Assembly (NCBI RefSeq): GCF_014336955.1
Contig: NZ_QRAI01000002.1
Location: 1-64,000, forward strand
DNA: 64,000 nucleotides
Source: Saccharophagus sp. K07
Lineage (GTDB): Bacteria; Pseudomonadota; Gammaproteobacteria; Pseudomonadales; Cellvibrionaceae
Direction: 5' to 3'
Shown: positions 53,449 through 62,574 of the stretch, piece after piece
Layout of the letters: every line of letters starts with the position of its first letter
Position numbering within the stretch: position 1 is the first letter of the stretch
Position numbers and translations under genes: made by a program
The notes under the pieces: generated by a model
What the model saw: the letters and a program-made list of their open reading frames with translations, nothing else
The model's database searches: none
Told to the model about the DNA's origin: nothing

Positions 53449-53997
53449 ATGCTCAGTGGTTGGATGTGTTGGGTGTATATGTCGATATCGCTGTTGTTAT
53501 TGACGGTTGTAGGGTATACGCAGGAAAGTAACTTGCAGGAAAACAAACAGGAGCAATCTATGAAAGCGAGCTCTGTTCAAATCACATGGGAATTTGACGC
53601 ACCACCTGAGCATGTGTGGGCCGCCTGGACAAAGCCAGAGCTGGTTCGTCAATGGTTTGGCTCTGACCCTGAGGGAAAGGTCATAAAAGAAGATATGGAT
53701 GTGCGAGTTGGCGGGCAATTTGAAGTCACTTTTTCGGATAGTGATGGCACTCATCATACCGCACATGGGACTTATCGACATGTGGAGCCATATAAACGAC
53801 TGGAATTTTCATGGGGTTGGAAGAGCGAGCCAGGTGTTGAAACACAAATTAAAGTTTTGCTTTTGCCCAGTGGCGATGGCACAAAAATGGAGTTTGAACA
53901 TGGCAATCTCATTCAGGCTTCAAGCCATGATTATCAAACCGGTTGGCGTAGTACTTTTCAAAAAATCGCAAGCGCGTTGGCGGCAAACTCGCAGTGA
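53449..53997 (+). CDS. SRPBCC/AHSA1-like protein
   Basis: The SRPBCC helix-grip domain fills residues ~40-182: FDAPPEHVWAAWTKPELVRQWFG, GGQFEVTFSD, FSWGWKSEPG and the C-terminal helix HDYQTGWRSTFQKIASAL. Two starts are equally supported: ATG 53449 (GAGGAGGG upstream), which adds a signal-like hydrophobic segment, and ATG 53560 (AGGAGC upstream), which gives the usual cytosolic 145-residue form. Members bind hydrophobic ligands or act as co-chaperones. Confidence 0.85.
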   Translation: MLSGWMCWVYMSISLLLLTVVGYTQESNLQENKQEQSMKASSVQITWEFDAPPEHVWAAWTKPELVRQWFGSDPEGKVIKEDMDVRVGGQFEVTFSDSDGTHHTAHGTYRHVEPYKRLEFSWGWKSEPGVETQIKVLLLPSGDGTKMEFEHGNLIQASSHDYQTGWRSTFQKIASALAANSQ

Positions 53998-54044
53998 CCT
54001 TCAAAATATAGGCTGATCAGCAAGAGCATGAATATATTTCAGTT

Positions 54045-54410
54045 CTATTCGCCAAATCGAGTGACTTTTTTCATGCTCTCGCATGCAGTTCGCAGCACTG
54101 CCCGGGAGTCATTGGCTCCTTGGCCGAGCGAGCGACAGGCATTTTCCATAAGGTTGAGCGCAGTATGCGGCGCGAACATATGCGGGCCTCTGAGCTCGAT
54201 AAGCAACTCCTGAATCTTTTTATCATTCCTGGGATTTAGGGCCGTCATAATTGCTGGCCATTGGGCTTTCGTTGCTTTCAATCTTTGTATGATCTCCAAC
54301 AGGTTTTGTGGGGCGTGTCTGGCGGTGCTGCGCCTTAGATGGAAGTAGATTCCGCAAGAAACGACAAAAAGCAGAGCACAAAGCAATAACAAAATTATAG
54401 TAGGCGTCAT
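54045..54410 (-). CDS. Small membrane-anchored hypothetical protein
   Basis: 121 residues; GGAG 8 bases before ATG. One N-terminal helix (TIILLLLCALLFVVSCGIYF), basic stop-transfer (HLRR), then a helical soluble part (~35-121) with LNPRNDKKIQELLIELRGPH. Family not recognised. Confidence 0.6.
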   Translation of the reverse strand: MTPTIILLLLCALLFVVSCGIYFHLRRSTARHAPQNLLEIIQRLKATKAQWPAIMTALNPRNDKKIQELLIELRGPHMFAPHTALNLMENACRSLGQGANDSRAVLRTACESMKKVTRFGE

Positions 54411-54590
54411 GATTTGACTCCGGGAGTATGCAGGGCCGATGAAATCGATTTTATTATAATCTTATCGATTTTAGAGCGTTTGATATAGAAAATCCTTGAA
54501 TCGATTAGCTAATCACCAACTAACTGACTTTTCTTTGCCCTCATTTGTCTGCACTTCAAGTGCATTGTGATTGTTATAGGTTGCAACAGC

Positions 54591-55499
54591 CTACTTCCGC
54601 CCCACCAAACTAACCCCACCGATCACAAGCCCCGCGCCAATAAGCTGACTCAGTGTTATGGCTTCGTCAAGAAACCAGGCTCCGAGAAACACCGTAATCA
54701 CAGGTCCTATGCTTCCCATAATGGCGGCTTTGCTGGCGCCTATGGAGGCTATGCCTTTGTTCATCAGGAATGAGGGAATCACGGTAGAAAAAAAGGCGAG
54801 CGCCAGCGCCAGCCAATAGACGGGGTGAGGTTGGTTTAATTCTCGTAAATCGATAAAGATAAGATTGTGAATAATCACGCCCACCGACGCCGCCAGCATG
54901 CAATAGGTGGTAAAGGTTAGGGAGCCGACTTCTTTGGCTTTTTCACTCGTCATCACCACGAAAAATGCATAGGTAATGGCGCCAGCAAAAACGAGCAGTC
55001 CCCCTTTCATGGTGTTGGAAAAATTCTGCTGCAATTGCAACTCGTGGAGAAAAATAAAGATCATCCCAACATATGCCACAGCCATGGCCAGTTTTTCTTT
55101 TGTAGATACGACTTTCTTTTTCCAAACCGCAAGAATCAAAACCACAATCGTCGGGTAGATGTATAACACCAACCGCTCAAGTCCCGCGGAGATTGTCTCC
55201 AATCCCCAAAAATCCAACAGGCTGGACAGATAATAGCCTAACAATCCTACGCCTACGATTTGAATTAGATTTTGCCGGCTTAGCGCCATTTGCGATCGCT
55301 GATGCAGCCAGAGTGCCATTGCCAAATAAAAAGGCAGAGCAAATAACATTCTGAGCATTAACAGCGGTGCTGCGGTTATGCCATACGCATAGGCGAGCTT
55401 GATAAAAATGCCTTTGCAGGCAAAAAAGAACGTGCCCAGCAAAACGCAAGCAATGCCGAATTTGGATTGGGAGGTAAAGCTAACGGAGGATTCAGACAT
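54591..55499 (-). CDS. EamA/DMT-family transporter
   Basis: 302 residues, ten helices in two EamA repeats (GIACVLLGTFFFACKGIFIKLAYAYG; later KGGLLVFAGAITYAFFVVMTSEK, LGAWFLDEAITLSQLIGAGLVIGG). Drug/metabolite exporter of unknown substrate in the inner membrane. Monocistronic. Confidence 0.92.
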   Translation of the reverse strand: MSESSVSFTSQSKFGIACVLLGTFFFACKGIFIKLAYAYGITAAPLLMLRMLFALPFYLAMALWLHQRSQMALSRQNLIQIVGVGLLGYYLSSLLDFWGLETISAGLERLVLYIYPTIVVLILAVWKKKVVSTKEKLAMAVAYVGMIFIFLHELQLQQNFSNTMKGGLLVFAGAITYAFFVVMTSEKAKEVGSLTFTTYCMLAASVGVIIHNLIFIDLRELNQPHPVYWLALALAFFSTVIPSFLMNKGIASIGASKAAIMGSIGPVITVFLGAWFLDEAITLSQLIGAGLVIGGVSLVGRK

Positions 55500-55772
55500 G
55501 ACAAGGCCGACTTCATAACGGACGCATGCAGACTAGGAGATTCATCTGTAAAGGTCAAATGGGAAGGGGAGCAGCCTGCGCCTTGGCTCGTATTGCTTAG
55601 TTGGACTTATACTCAATCTATTGCTGGGGTGTGCTAATTCGGGGAGAGGCGTGCTGTTAAGGATAGGGAAGTAGCAGCACTGGGGTTGACTAAACTGCAC
55701 CGCCCATCCATGGTGTGATAATTGATGAACGCAGCCTATTAAAACGACAAAGCTATAGAACGAGAAAACTAT

Positions 55773-57335
55773 ATGAAACAGCATGTTCAACGGAGTCATT
55801 GGTTTTTATTGTGGGCGGGACTGGTTGTGGGACTTGCGGCCTGCAGTTGGGTTGATCGCCCGCAAAAGCCGGTGGTGAAAACTACCTATGGTTATGTTGC
55901 TGGCAGCCTTAATGACGGTGTCTACAGTTTTAAAGGAATTGCCTACGCAAAAGCCGAGCGGTTTATGCCGCCACAAGAACCCGAGAATTGGCAGGGGATA
56001 AGAGAGCAGAACCAATTTGGCCCTATTGCTATGCAGGTTAATAGCTGGTCACCTGAGGAAGCCATGGATGAGCATAAGTTATTTACCGTAAACGTCTGGA
56101 CGCAGGGATTGAACGACGGAAAAAAACGGCCCGTTATGTTTTGGTTGCACGGCGGTGGATTTAGTGTCGGCGCAAGTGATGACCCGATTACCGATGGAGA
56201 AAATTTGGCCAGAAAAGGCGATATAGTTTTAGTCTCCGTCAATCACCGTCTGAATATTTTGGGTTTTCTCGATCTTTCCCATTTGGGCGAAGCTTATGCC
56301 GATTCCGCCAATGTCGGCATGTTGGACATAGTCGCTGCTTTGAAATGGGTAAATAAAAATATTGAGCAGTTTGGTGGTGATCCGGAAAACATCACCATTT
56401 TTGGTGAGTCCGGCGGTGGCGGGAAAGTGGGGACGCTTATGTCTATGCCAGCTGCGCAGGGTTTGTTTCATAAAGCGATTATTCAAAGCGGAACCTTGAT
56501 CAATGTGATGACCAAGGAAAAATCCACCTCAATCGGCAAAGCACTGTTGGAGGTTTTGGGATTAACCAGGGAAACCGCACATCAATTGCAATCCATGCCT
56601 TATAAAGAGCTGGTGGAAGCGGGTAATAAAGCCCTGGAAAAAACCGTGGGTCTGCGCAAGCCTGGCACTACGACCATGTTCGGATTTGGCCCAGTGCCGG
56701 ATGGGGTCAATTTATTGCAACAGCCATTTACCCCGGACTTTGCCAGCATCTCCGACTCTATTCCCTTGATGATTGGCACAACCCTCAACGAGCTGGTGAA
56801 AACCGCGTACGATGAATCTGAGCTGACTTTGGACGAGGTGAAAAAACGCCTGGAAAACATCTATGGAGATAAAACCGAGGAATATATCCAGCTCTTTGCC
56901 CAGACTTATCCGAACTATACACCACAAGACCTGCTTTCCATCGACACATTGTTTCGGCCGAACACCATTGTTGTCGCCGACGCGCGTTCGGAAAAAACAC
57001 CTGCTCCGGTCTATTCTTATTTATTGACATGGAAAAGCCCGGTTGAAAACGGCAGCAAAGGCTCCTTCCATGGTTTGGATATTCCTTTGGCGTTCAACAA
57101 TATTGAATTGGGAAAACATTGGTCGGGCGACAGCGACGAAGCTTATAGATTGGCAGATGCTATGAGTTCTGCGTGGATTAACTTTGCCAAGCGCGGCGAC
57201 CCTAATAATCCCCTGCTGCCAGAGTGGAAGCCCTATACACGAGCAAACGGTGTGACCATGATTTTCGATGTTGCACCGAAAATTGCGCACAACCATGACA
57301 GGAAGTTAATGGAATTGATTAAATCCGTTAGGTAA
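55773..57335 (+). CDS. Type-B carboxylesterase lipoprotein
   Basis: 520 residues; lipobox GLAAC (Cys27). Alpha/beta hydrolase of the carboxylesterase B family: oxyanion WLHGGGFSVG, nucleophile Ser in IFGESGGGGKVG (the family more often has GESAGG), acid in the GTTLNE region and His in GSFHGLDIPLAF. Hydrolyses esters of small substrates or carbohydrate acyl groups in the envelope. Followed after 21 bases by a gene of unknown function. Confidence 0.9.
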   Translation: MKQHVQRSHWFLLWAGLVVGLAACSWVDRPQKPVVKTTYGYVAGSLNDGVYSFKGIAYAKAERFMPPQEPENWQGIREQNQFGPIAMQVNSWSPEEAMDEHKLFTVNVWTQGLNDGKKRPVMFWLHGGGFSVGASDDPITDGENLARKGDIVLVSVNHRLNILGFLDLSHLGEAYADSANVGMLDIVAALKWVNKNIEQFGGDPENITIFGESGGGGKVGTLMSMPAAQGLFHKAIIQSGTLINVMTKEKSTSIGKALLEVLGLTRETAHQLQSMPYKELVEAGNKALEKTVGLRKPGTTTMFGFGPVPDGVNLLQQPFTPDFASISDSIPLMIGTTLNELVKTAYDESELTLDEVKKRLENIYGDKTEEYIQLFAQTYPNYTPQDLLSIDTLFRPNTIVVADARSEKTPAPVYSYLLTWKSPVENGSKGSFHGLDIPLAFNNIELGKHWSGDSDEAYRLADAMSSAWINFAKRGDPNNPLLPEWKPYTRANGVTMIFDVAPKIAHNHDRKLMELIKSVR

Positions 57336-57356
57336 CGTCGATTATTTGGAGCTGCT

Positions 57357-58769
57357 GTGTTTTCACTTGAGCGCAAAAGCGATTACCGGTTGCAATTGAG
57401 CCGAACTCTGAAGGAACCTGGCCATTATAAGGCAGAGATTTATCTCTTTACTCCTTATGAGGGTGCTTTCTCGGAGTGGACGCTCACTGAAAAGCAATTT
57501 TACTTTTCCTCATTGGAGCACAACTTTCGCTTGCAGGGTTTGCCCGATCTGGATCGGGCCACCAAAACCGACGGCTCTTTTTCGCTGCTATCGCCTCACT
57601 ATGAAATTATTCACGGTTCATGGCTGTTTCAATACAGGGCTACCATGGATCGCCTGCGCCTGCAAATGCAGACGGGAGAATTTGCAACCTCTCTCAAGCG
57701 CGCTTTGCGCATCAGCCAAAATTTTGCCCAACGCTTGAGGAAAACCACCCGACAACAAAGCTCGCAAAAGCAGTATTTTCGCAATGCGGATATGTATTTT
57801 TCCTGGTACGCCGAGCAATTCATATTGCAATGCATGACTATGGAGGGATTTTCTGATCTCGACGAGGAGCTAAAGAATAGCATCCAGGAATTTTTACAAC
57901 AGGAATATCGTTATAGACACGAAAAAGATTATCTGAATGAATTCCAGGGCAATCCTACACGCATATGGAACCGCATGAGCATGTACTTAAGATTGCTGGA
58001 ATACCCTGTATTGCTGCGCAAAAAACTCACCGAATTGGGCAGTGGCACGCGTAAAATGGTTAAGGCGGTCTCAACCATTTTAATCATGTCGCTTTTTACT
58101 TACGTGATTTTTATTTTAAGAGACAGTCGACAGGAATTGTCAGTGGCGGTCCTTTTGTTAATTGCGCTGATTTACGCCGTGCGCGATTTGTTGCGTGACG
58201 ACATGACCGAGAGCTTTACCGAATTTTTGCGCAAGGGCAAACCGCGCTGGCGAATTCGCCTGCTCAAACCCTACGTCAACGAACCACTGGCGTTGCAAAA
58301 AATTTGGATGAATTATCGCAAATTACCGGATCTATCTCTGGCGGTCCGGGAGCATTCTGATAAGTGGTCTACTAATGATGAGCGACAAATTATTTGTTAT
58401 CGCTCTGAGTTGAGCTTGGATAAGGCTGCGCTGGACGAACATCAAATTGAAGAACGCTTGGCCCTCGATTGCAAAGAGCTGTGTGAATTGATTCAGTCAT
58501 CCAGCGACAAAATATATATCCCCGCAGATCCCAATGATCCTTCCTCAAAGGTGCAGTCACACACCATTGAAAAACAGCACGATTACAATCTGTTGGTCGT
58601 ATACAGCGTACCAGGAGAGGAACACACCAGTGCGCAACGCTGGCAAATCCGGCTCGGCAGTCATGGCATAGTGAAATGCAAAAGCAAAAAAGTAAAATGG
58701 CCGAGCCCGGAGGAACAACGGAAAAAATCCTGGTGGAGACGCCTGCGCGAGAGGCGCAGGCTCGAATAG
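57357..58769 (+). CDS. Unknown membrane-associated protein
   Basis: 470 residues, GTG start with TGGAGC 5 bases upstream. No signal peptide. A charged soluble part (~1-235), two adjacent hydrophobic segments (TILIMSLFTYVIFIL, VAVLLLIALIYAVRDLL; ~240-285) and a C-terminal soluble part rich in Arg/Lys ending in RRRLRERRRLE-like residues. Not recognised. Apparently co-transcribed with the carboxylesterase. The two neighbouring helices with large cytosolic parts suggest a sensor or scaffold; this is speculation. Confidence 0.7.
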   Translation: MFSLERKSDYRLQLSRTLKEPGHYKAEIYLFTPYEGAFSEWTLTEKQFYFSSLEHNFRLQGLPDLDRATKTDGSFSLLSPHYEIIHGSWLFQYRATMDRLRLQMQTGEFATSLKRALRISQNFAQRLRKTTRQQSSQKQYFRNADMYFSWYAEQFILQCMTMEGFSDLDEELKNSIQEFLQQEYRYRHEKDYLNEFQGNPTRIWNRMSMYLRLLEYPVLLRKKLTELGSGTRKMVKAVSTILIMSLFTYVIFILRDSRQELSVAVLLLIALIYAVRDLLRDDMTESFTEFLRKGKPRWRIRLLKPYVNEPLALQKIWMNYRKLPDLSLAVREHSDKWSTNDERQIICYRSELSLDKAALDEHQIEERLALDCKELCELIQSSSDKIYIPADPNDPSSKVQSHTIEKQHDYNLLVVYSVPGEEHTSAQRWQIRLGSHGIVKCKSKKVKWPSPEEQRKKSWWRRLRERRRLE

Positions 58770-58778
58770 TTTTTACTC

Positions 58779-61700
58779 TTAGAACTCCCCATGCAAAACC
58801 AAAGCCACTCGCCTATCCGACACAAACCACGAGCGCCCTGTTTCCAGCAGCTGATCATTTAAGATCATCAAGGTTTTTGCGCGGGCGTTGGTGAGGTTTT
58901 TGGCTTGTAATCCCAGCGTGAAATTATCGGTGAGTTTATAGAAAATCGAGCCGTCCAGTTCGCCGTAGTCGTCATACCATATTGGCGCTTTGCTAATGAC
59001 GTCGCGGGTGGTCAGCAGGTATTTGGAGCGCCAGTTGTAGGCAATGTTGATGCTTAGGCGATCATCCTCATACATGCCGATCAAGTTGATGATTTCATCC
59101 GATTGACCTTGCAACGGCAATTTGGCGGGATCGACGCGAATGCCGGTGTCTTCGTACAGAGAGTTGTACCACTGCTCATCTTCAACACGCTTTTCGTTGT
59201 TGGGAATACTGGTGGCGTCTATGTAGGTGTAGGTGGCTTGGAAGCCGAAACCTTCAAATAGCCCGCTGAAAAACTGGTTGTAGGTAATTTCTATCCCATC
59301 CAATTTGGCATCGCCGCCGTTGCGTTGTGTGGTGATGGCAACCGGTTGTGTTACGCCGCTAAAATTGTTGGTGAACTCGCGGGTAATAACACCGGGAGAA
59401 AAATAGTTGGATAAATTTTTATGGAATATTGCACCGCTTAATTGACCATAGTTGGAGAAATACCACTCCAACGAAAAATCGTATTGCACGGATTCCATGG
59501 GTTTTAAATAGGGATTGCCGCCTTCGCCCACAAACCAGGTGCCATCAGCAGGTTTATTCAGTTTAGCCTGATCGATTAATTCGATGGGGCGATCCCCCGG
59601 AATTCCGGTGTCAGCGTATCTATAGGTGATGTTAAGGTTGCCCGCATTGGGATCTATATTGATCGGCGCAAGGTCGGTGCGATTGCGCACGTCGCCCAGG
59701 TCAGGAAACGCCACGGCTTTCGCAAAGGCAAAACGCCCAACCAGATTGTCCGTTAGATCAGCTTTGATGTTAAAGCTGGGCAACAGGGTGTCGTAATTGT
59801 GTTTGGCGACTTCTTCGTTGACATAAGGCGCGAATTGCAACTGGTTGCGCTCGATCAATTGTTTGCCATCGGACCCTATTAAAGCTACGCCTTGGGTAAA
59901 GCCGCGTATTTCGCTCGCCAGGAAAAAATACGGATTGTAAATCCAATTGTTTTCCGCCGCGGTAGCGGCTTGATAAAAATCTGGGTAAGTGCCGTTGGCG
60001 ACTTGTTGACGCAAGTAATTTTCCACCATTTCACCATTGAGCGGCTGACTCAATGAATCCGGCGGGAACTGCTGCAACTCGTGTGTGCGCGGTACGATCA
60101 ACGGGAATTCCACAATACCGAGTGCCTGGCGTTCCATTTTTAGATAACGCAATCCCACATTACCGGAGAACGGCAGATTGCCATCGCCAGCAAAATCGAG
60201 ACGCAGATAAAACGCGTTGCGCATTTCCAAAGTGCGGTTGATTTCATCTGGCGTAAAAATTCCGTATTGATTATCCAGTGGAACATTCACTGCCGCTTCA
60301 AAATGTCTGCCGTATAAATCGATCGCTTGATCGCGATCGGGGTAGGGCAACCAGTTATCGCCGCCAGAGTAAGACTGAATCAATCTGCGGCTCGGGTTGG
60401 CGCCCCAGACTTCGCGAATTAATTTCTCAGTGGCATGCAGTGTTTGATTGCCCTGAATATCCAGAACACCGCCGCGCATAAAGTTGGACCAGTTGACCAG
60501 CTCGTATCCGTCTTGCAGCGGCGGAACATCCGACACCCAGCCAATACCGGTACCAATAATTTCGCCGTCGGACAAATTGAAATTGGTTTTGGATTGGCCA
60601 TTCCATTCCGGCGCCAGCGCACCCCAATTCCATGCTGTTGAACGTACAGTTTGTTCGCGTTCGGCGTAGCGGTAGCCCACTTTAATTTGTCGCAGTAAAC
60701 CATCGCCTACCGCGTAATCCAAATCCAAGCGCCAAGCTAAAGAATCGCCGTCGGAGCGCTCGTAGTGATCCATGGCCGAGCGCCACAAATAGGAGTTGGG
60801 ATCCTGAAAATAATTTTGGTCGCCCAAAGGATCGCCGCCAAAACCGGGATAATTGTATTGATCGTTGGTGAGGGCATCCCAAAATGGATTGCCTTCTGCG
60901 CGTTCGCGATCACGCTGGCCATTCCAGGGTTCGATCAAACGCAAATGCGGTGTGCTGCCGCGTGTGTCGTAGTCGTAAATGCTGTAAGTCATCAGATGAA
61001 TGGATAAATCATCTACGCGCGCTTCCGCATCTATATATTGCAAATCACCGCTGATATTGAGCCGATCATGGGGTTGCCATTTCACATTGATATGAAAATC
61101 TTCCACCAGCGACTGAGTTTCGTTGATGCGGCTGTCCATCTGGGTGCGATGGCCCCATTGTTTGTATTTGTTGAGCACGCTCAAACTGGTGGGCACGCGG
61201 CTGTGGCCGCTGGAGCCGACGCGCCAGGAATTACCTTCCTCCATAATGGTGCCGGCGAGGAACAAACCATTTTCATCAAATAAAAAATGTGTTCCTGCAA
61301 GAGGCGCAGTCGGGCGTATGCCGATGCTCTGATAGCCGCCCTGATATTTAAGCGCCTGCTCGTGCCAGGTCAGCGTGGAGTCGGAGCGGATATATTCCGC
61401 CAGGGCTTCAAACCGGCCGTCGTCGGAGGCAAATTGCAATGCTGCCGTAAATCCTTCGCGCGTGCGGCGATCTTCCTTCATTAACGCGTTGGCCCCATTG
61501 GGCGCCCACACACGTCCTTTGCCGTCTTCACCGAAAAAATCTTCCGCGCGCGTGCCGACCGGATTGGGATTGTTTGCGGTATAGAGTTCCTGGGCTTCAA
61601 ATTGCACATAGGCATCGCTTTGAATGCCGTGGGATTCGCCGACCAATTCCGAGTTTGCGTAATTGACTAACACGCCCCAGCGACCGACCGGGCCGTCGAA

Positions 61701-62366
61701 TGCTTTTGCCAATAATCCGGAAAATGACGGGCTCCAGGTTTCTGCCAGATCGCCGTAGGAATAATCCACGCTGAAGGCGACCAGATGATCGTCGATATCC
61801 AGCGGTTTGCGCGTCACCAGATTGACCGTGCCACCAATACCGCCTTCGATCATATCGGCGGTCTGGTTTTTAAATATTTGAATGCTGCCCAAGAGTTCCG
61901 GCGGAATATCCTGATAACTCAGGCCGCGCCCGGTGTTGGCACTGAAGGAATCGCGGCCGTTGAATTCGGAGCGGGTTTGCGACATACCGCGCAGAATAAT
62001 GTCGGAGCCTTCGACGCTGTAGTGATCCGGATCATTGGGCGCGGCAAAGCGCTCTATAGCCACGCCCGGCAATCGTTGCATGGCATCCAGCGCACTGCGA
62101 TCCGGCAGCAAACCGATCTGATCGGCGGAGATAGCGTCGAGCATGGTATCGGCGCCGCGTTTCATCTCCTGAGCATCCATCGCATTGATTTTGGTACCGG
62201 TAACGACGATCTCTTCAACTGTGTTTCCAGTCTTTTTGCGCGAGTTTTTGCTAACCGGTTCTTCCGCGGAAACATCGTCTTGGGCCAAGGCCGAAAGCGG
62301 CAACAGGGCAATCGAGGACGAAATAACGGCAAAGCCCAGGGAGTGCGAGGGGAATTTCTTTTTCAT
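58779..62366 (-). CDS. TonB-dependent receptor
   Basis: 1195 residues, within the large size range of carbohydrate-linked TonB receptors. Signal peptide ends LPLSALAQ; TonB box region EEIVVTG; plug (~60-185) with LPDRSALDAMQRLPGVAIER, IILRGMSQ and GGIGGTVNLVTRKPLD; then a 22-strand barrel ending RVALVLHGEF. Outer-membrane importer powered by TonB. The neighbouring glucuronoyl esterase suggests uptake of (hemi)cellulosic oligomers, but the ligand is unknown. Transcribed downstream of the CE15 gene. Confidence 0.93.
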   Translation of the reverse strand: MKKKFPSHSLGFAVISSSIALLPLSALAQDDVSAEEPVSKNSRKKTGNTVEEIVVTGTKINAMDAQEMKRGADTMLDAISADQIGLLPDRSALDAMQRLPGVAIERFAAPNDPDHYSVEGSDIILRGMSQTRSEFNGRDSFSANTGRGLSYQDIPPELLGSIQIFKNQTADMIEGGIGGTVNLVTRKPLDIDDHLVAFSVDYSYGDLAETWSPSFSGLLAKAFDGPVGRWGVLVNYANSELVGESHGIQSDAYVQFEAQELYTANNPNPVGTRAEDFFGEDGKGRVWAPNGANALMKEDRRTREGFTAALQFASDDGRFEALAEYIRSDSTLTWHEQALKYQGGYQSIGIRPTAPLAGTHFLFDENGLFLAGTIMEEGNSWRVGSSGHSRVPTSLSVLNKYKQWGHRTQMDSRINETQSLVEDFHINVKWQPHDRLNISGDLQYIDAEARVDDLSIHLMTYSIYDYDTRGSTPHLRLIEPWNGQRDRERAEGNPFWDALTNDQYNYPGFGGDPLGDQNYFQDPNSYLWRSAMDHYERSDGDSLAWRLDLDYAVGDGLLRQIKVGYRYAEREQTVRSTAWNWGALAPEWNGQSKTNFNLSDGEIIGTGIGWVSDVPPLQDGYELVNWSNFMRGGVLDIQGNQTLHATEKLIREVWGANPSRRLIQSYSGGDNWLPYPDRDQAIDLYGRHFEAAVNVPLDNQYGIFTPDEINRTLEMRNAFYLRLDFAGDGNLPFSGNVGLRYLKMERQALGIVEFPLIVPRTHELQQFPPDSLSQPLNGEMVENYLRQQVANGTYPDFYQAATAAENNWIYNPYFFLASEIRGFTQGVALIGSDGKQLIERNQLQFAPYVNEEVAKHNYDTLLPSFNIKADLTDNLVGRFAFAKAVAFPDLGDVRNRTDLAPINIDPNAGNLNITYRYADTGIPGDRPIELIDQAKLNKPADGTWFVGEGGNPYLKPMESVQYDFSLEWYFSNYGQLSGAIFHKNLSNYFSPGVITREFTNNFSGVTQPVAITTQRNGGDAKLDGIEITYNQFFSGLFEGFGFQATYTYIDATSIPNNEKRVEDEQWYNSLYEDTGIRVDPAKLPLQGQSDEIINLIGMYEDDRLSINIAYNWRSKYLLTTRDVISKAPIWYDDYGELDGSIFYKLTDNFTLGLQAKNLTNARAKTLMILNDQLLETGRSWFVSDRRVALVLHGEF

Positions 62367-62504
62367 GCGGCTGGTCTTGTCTCTTATTCTGCGTTTTGCG
62401 GGGCGAAGCCCAAGGTGCCGCGGAGTCTACTTGAATATAAGTCCCCGTGATGCGTCACAAATCAAGAAGTGCAGAATCTCTTTAGAGCAGGAGTGTGGAG
62501 GGAG

Positions 62505-62534
62505 AAAAAAGGCCGAACCCGGAGCGGGTTCGGC
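62505..62534 (-). terminator. Rho-independent terminator of the CE15 gene
   Basis: GCCGAACCCG and CGGGTTCGGC pair perfectly around GAG, then a T-run on the minus strand (AAAAAA at 62505-62510). Confidence 0.9.
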
Positions 62535-62574
62535 AAATTCACAAAACGCAGATTTCGAGTTTTGCTTAGGGGGA

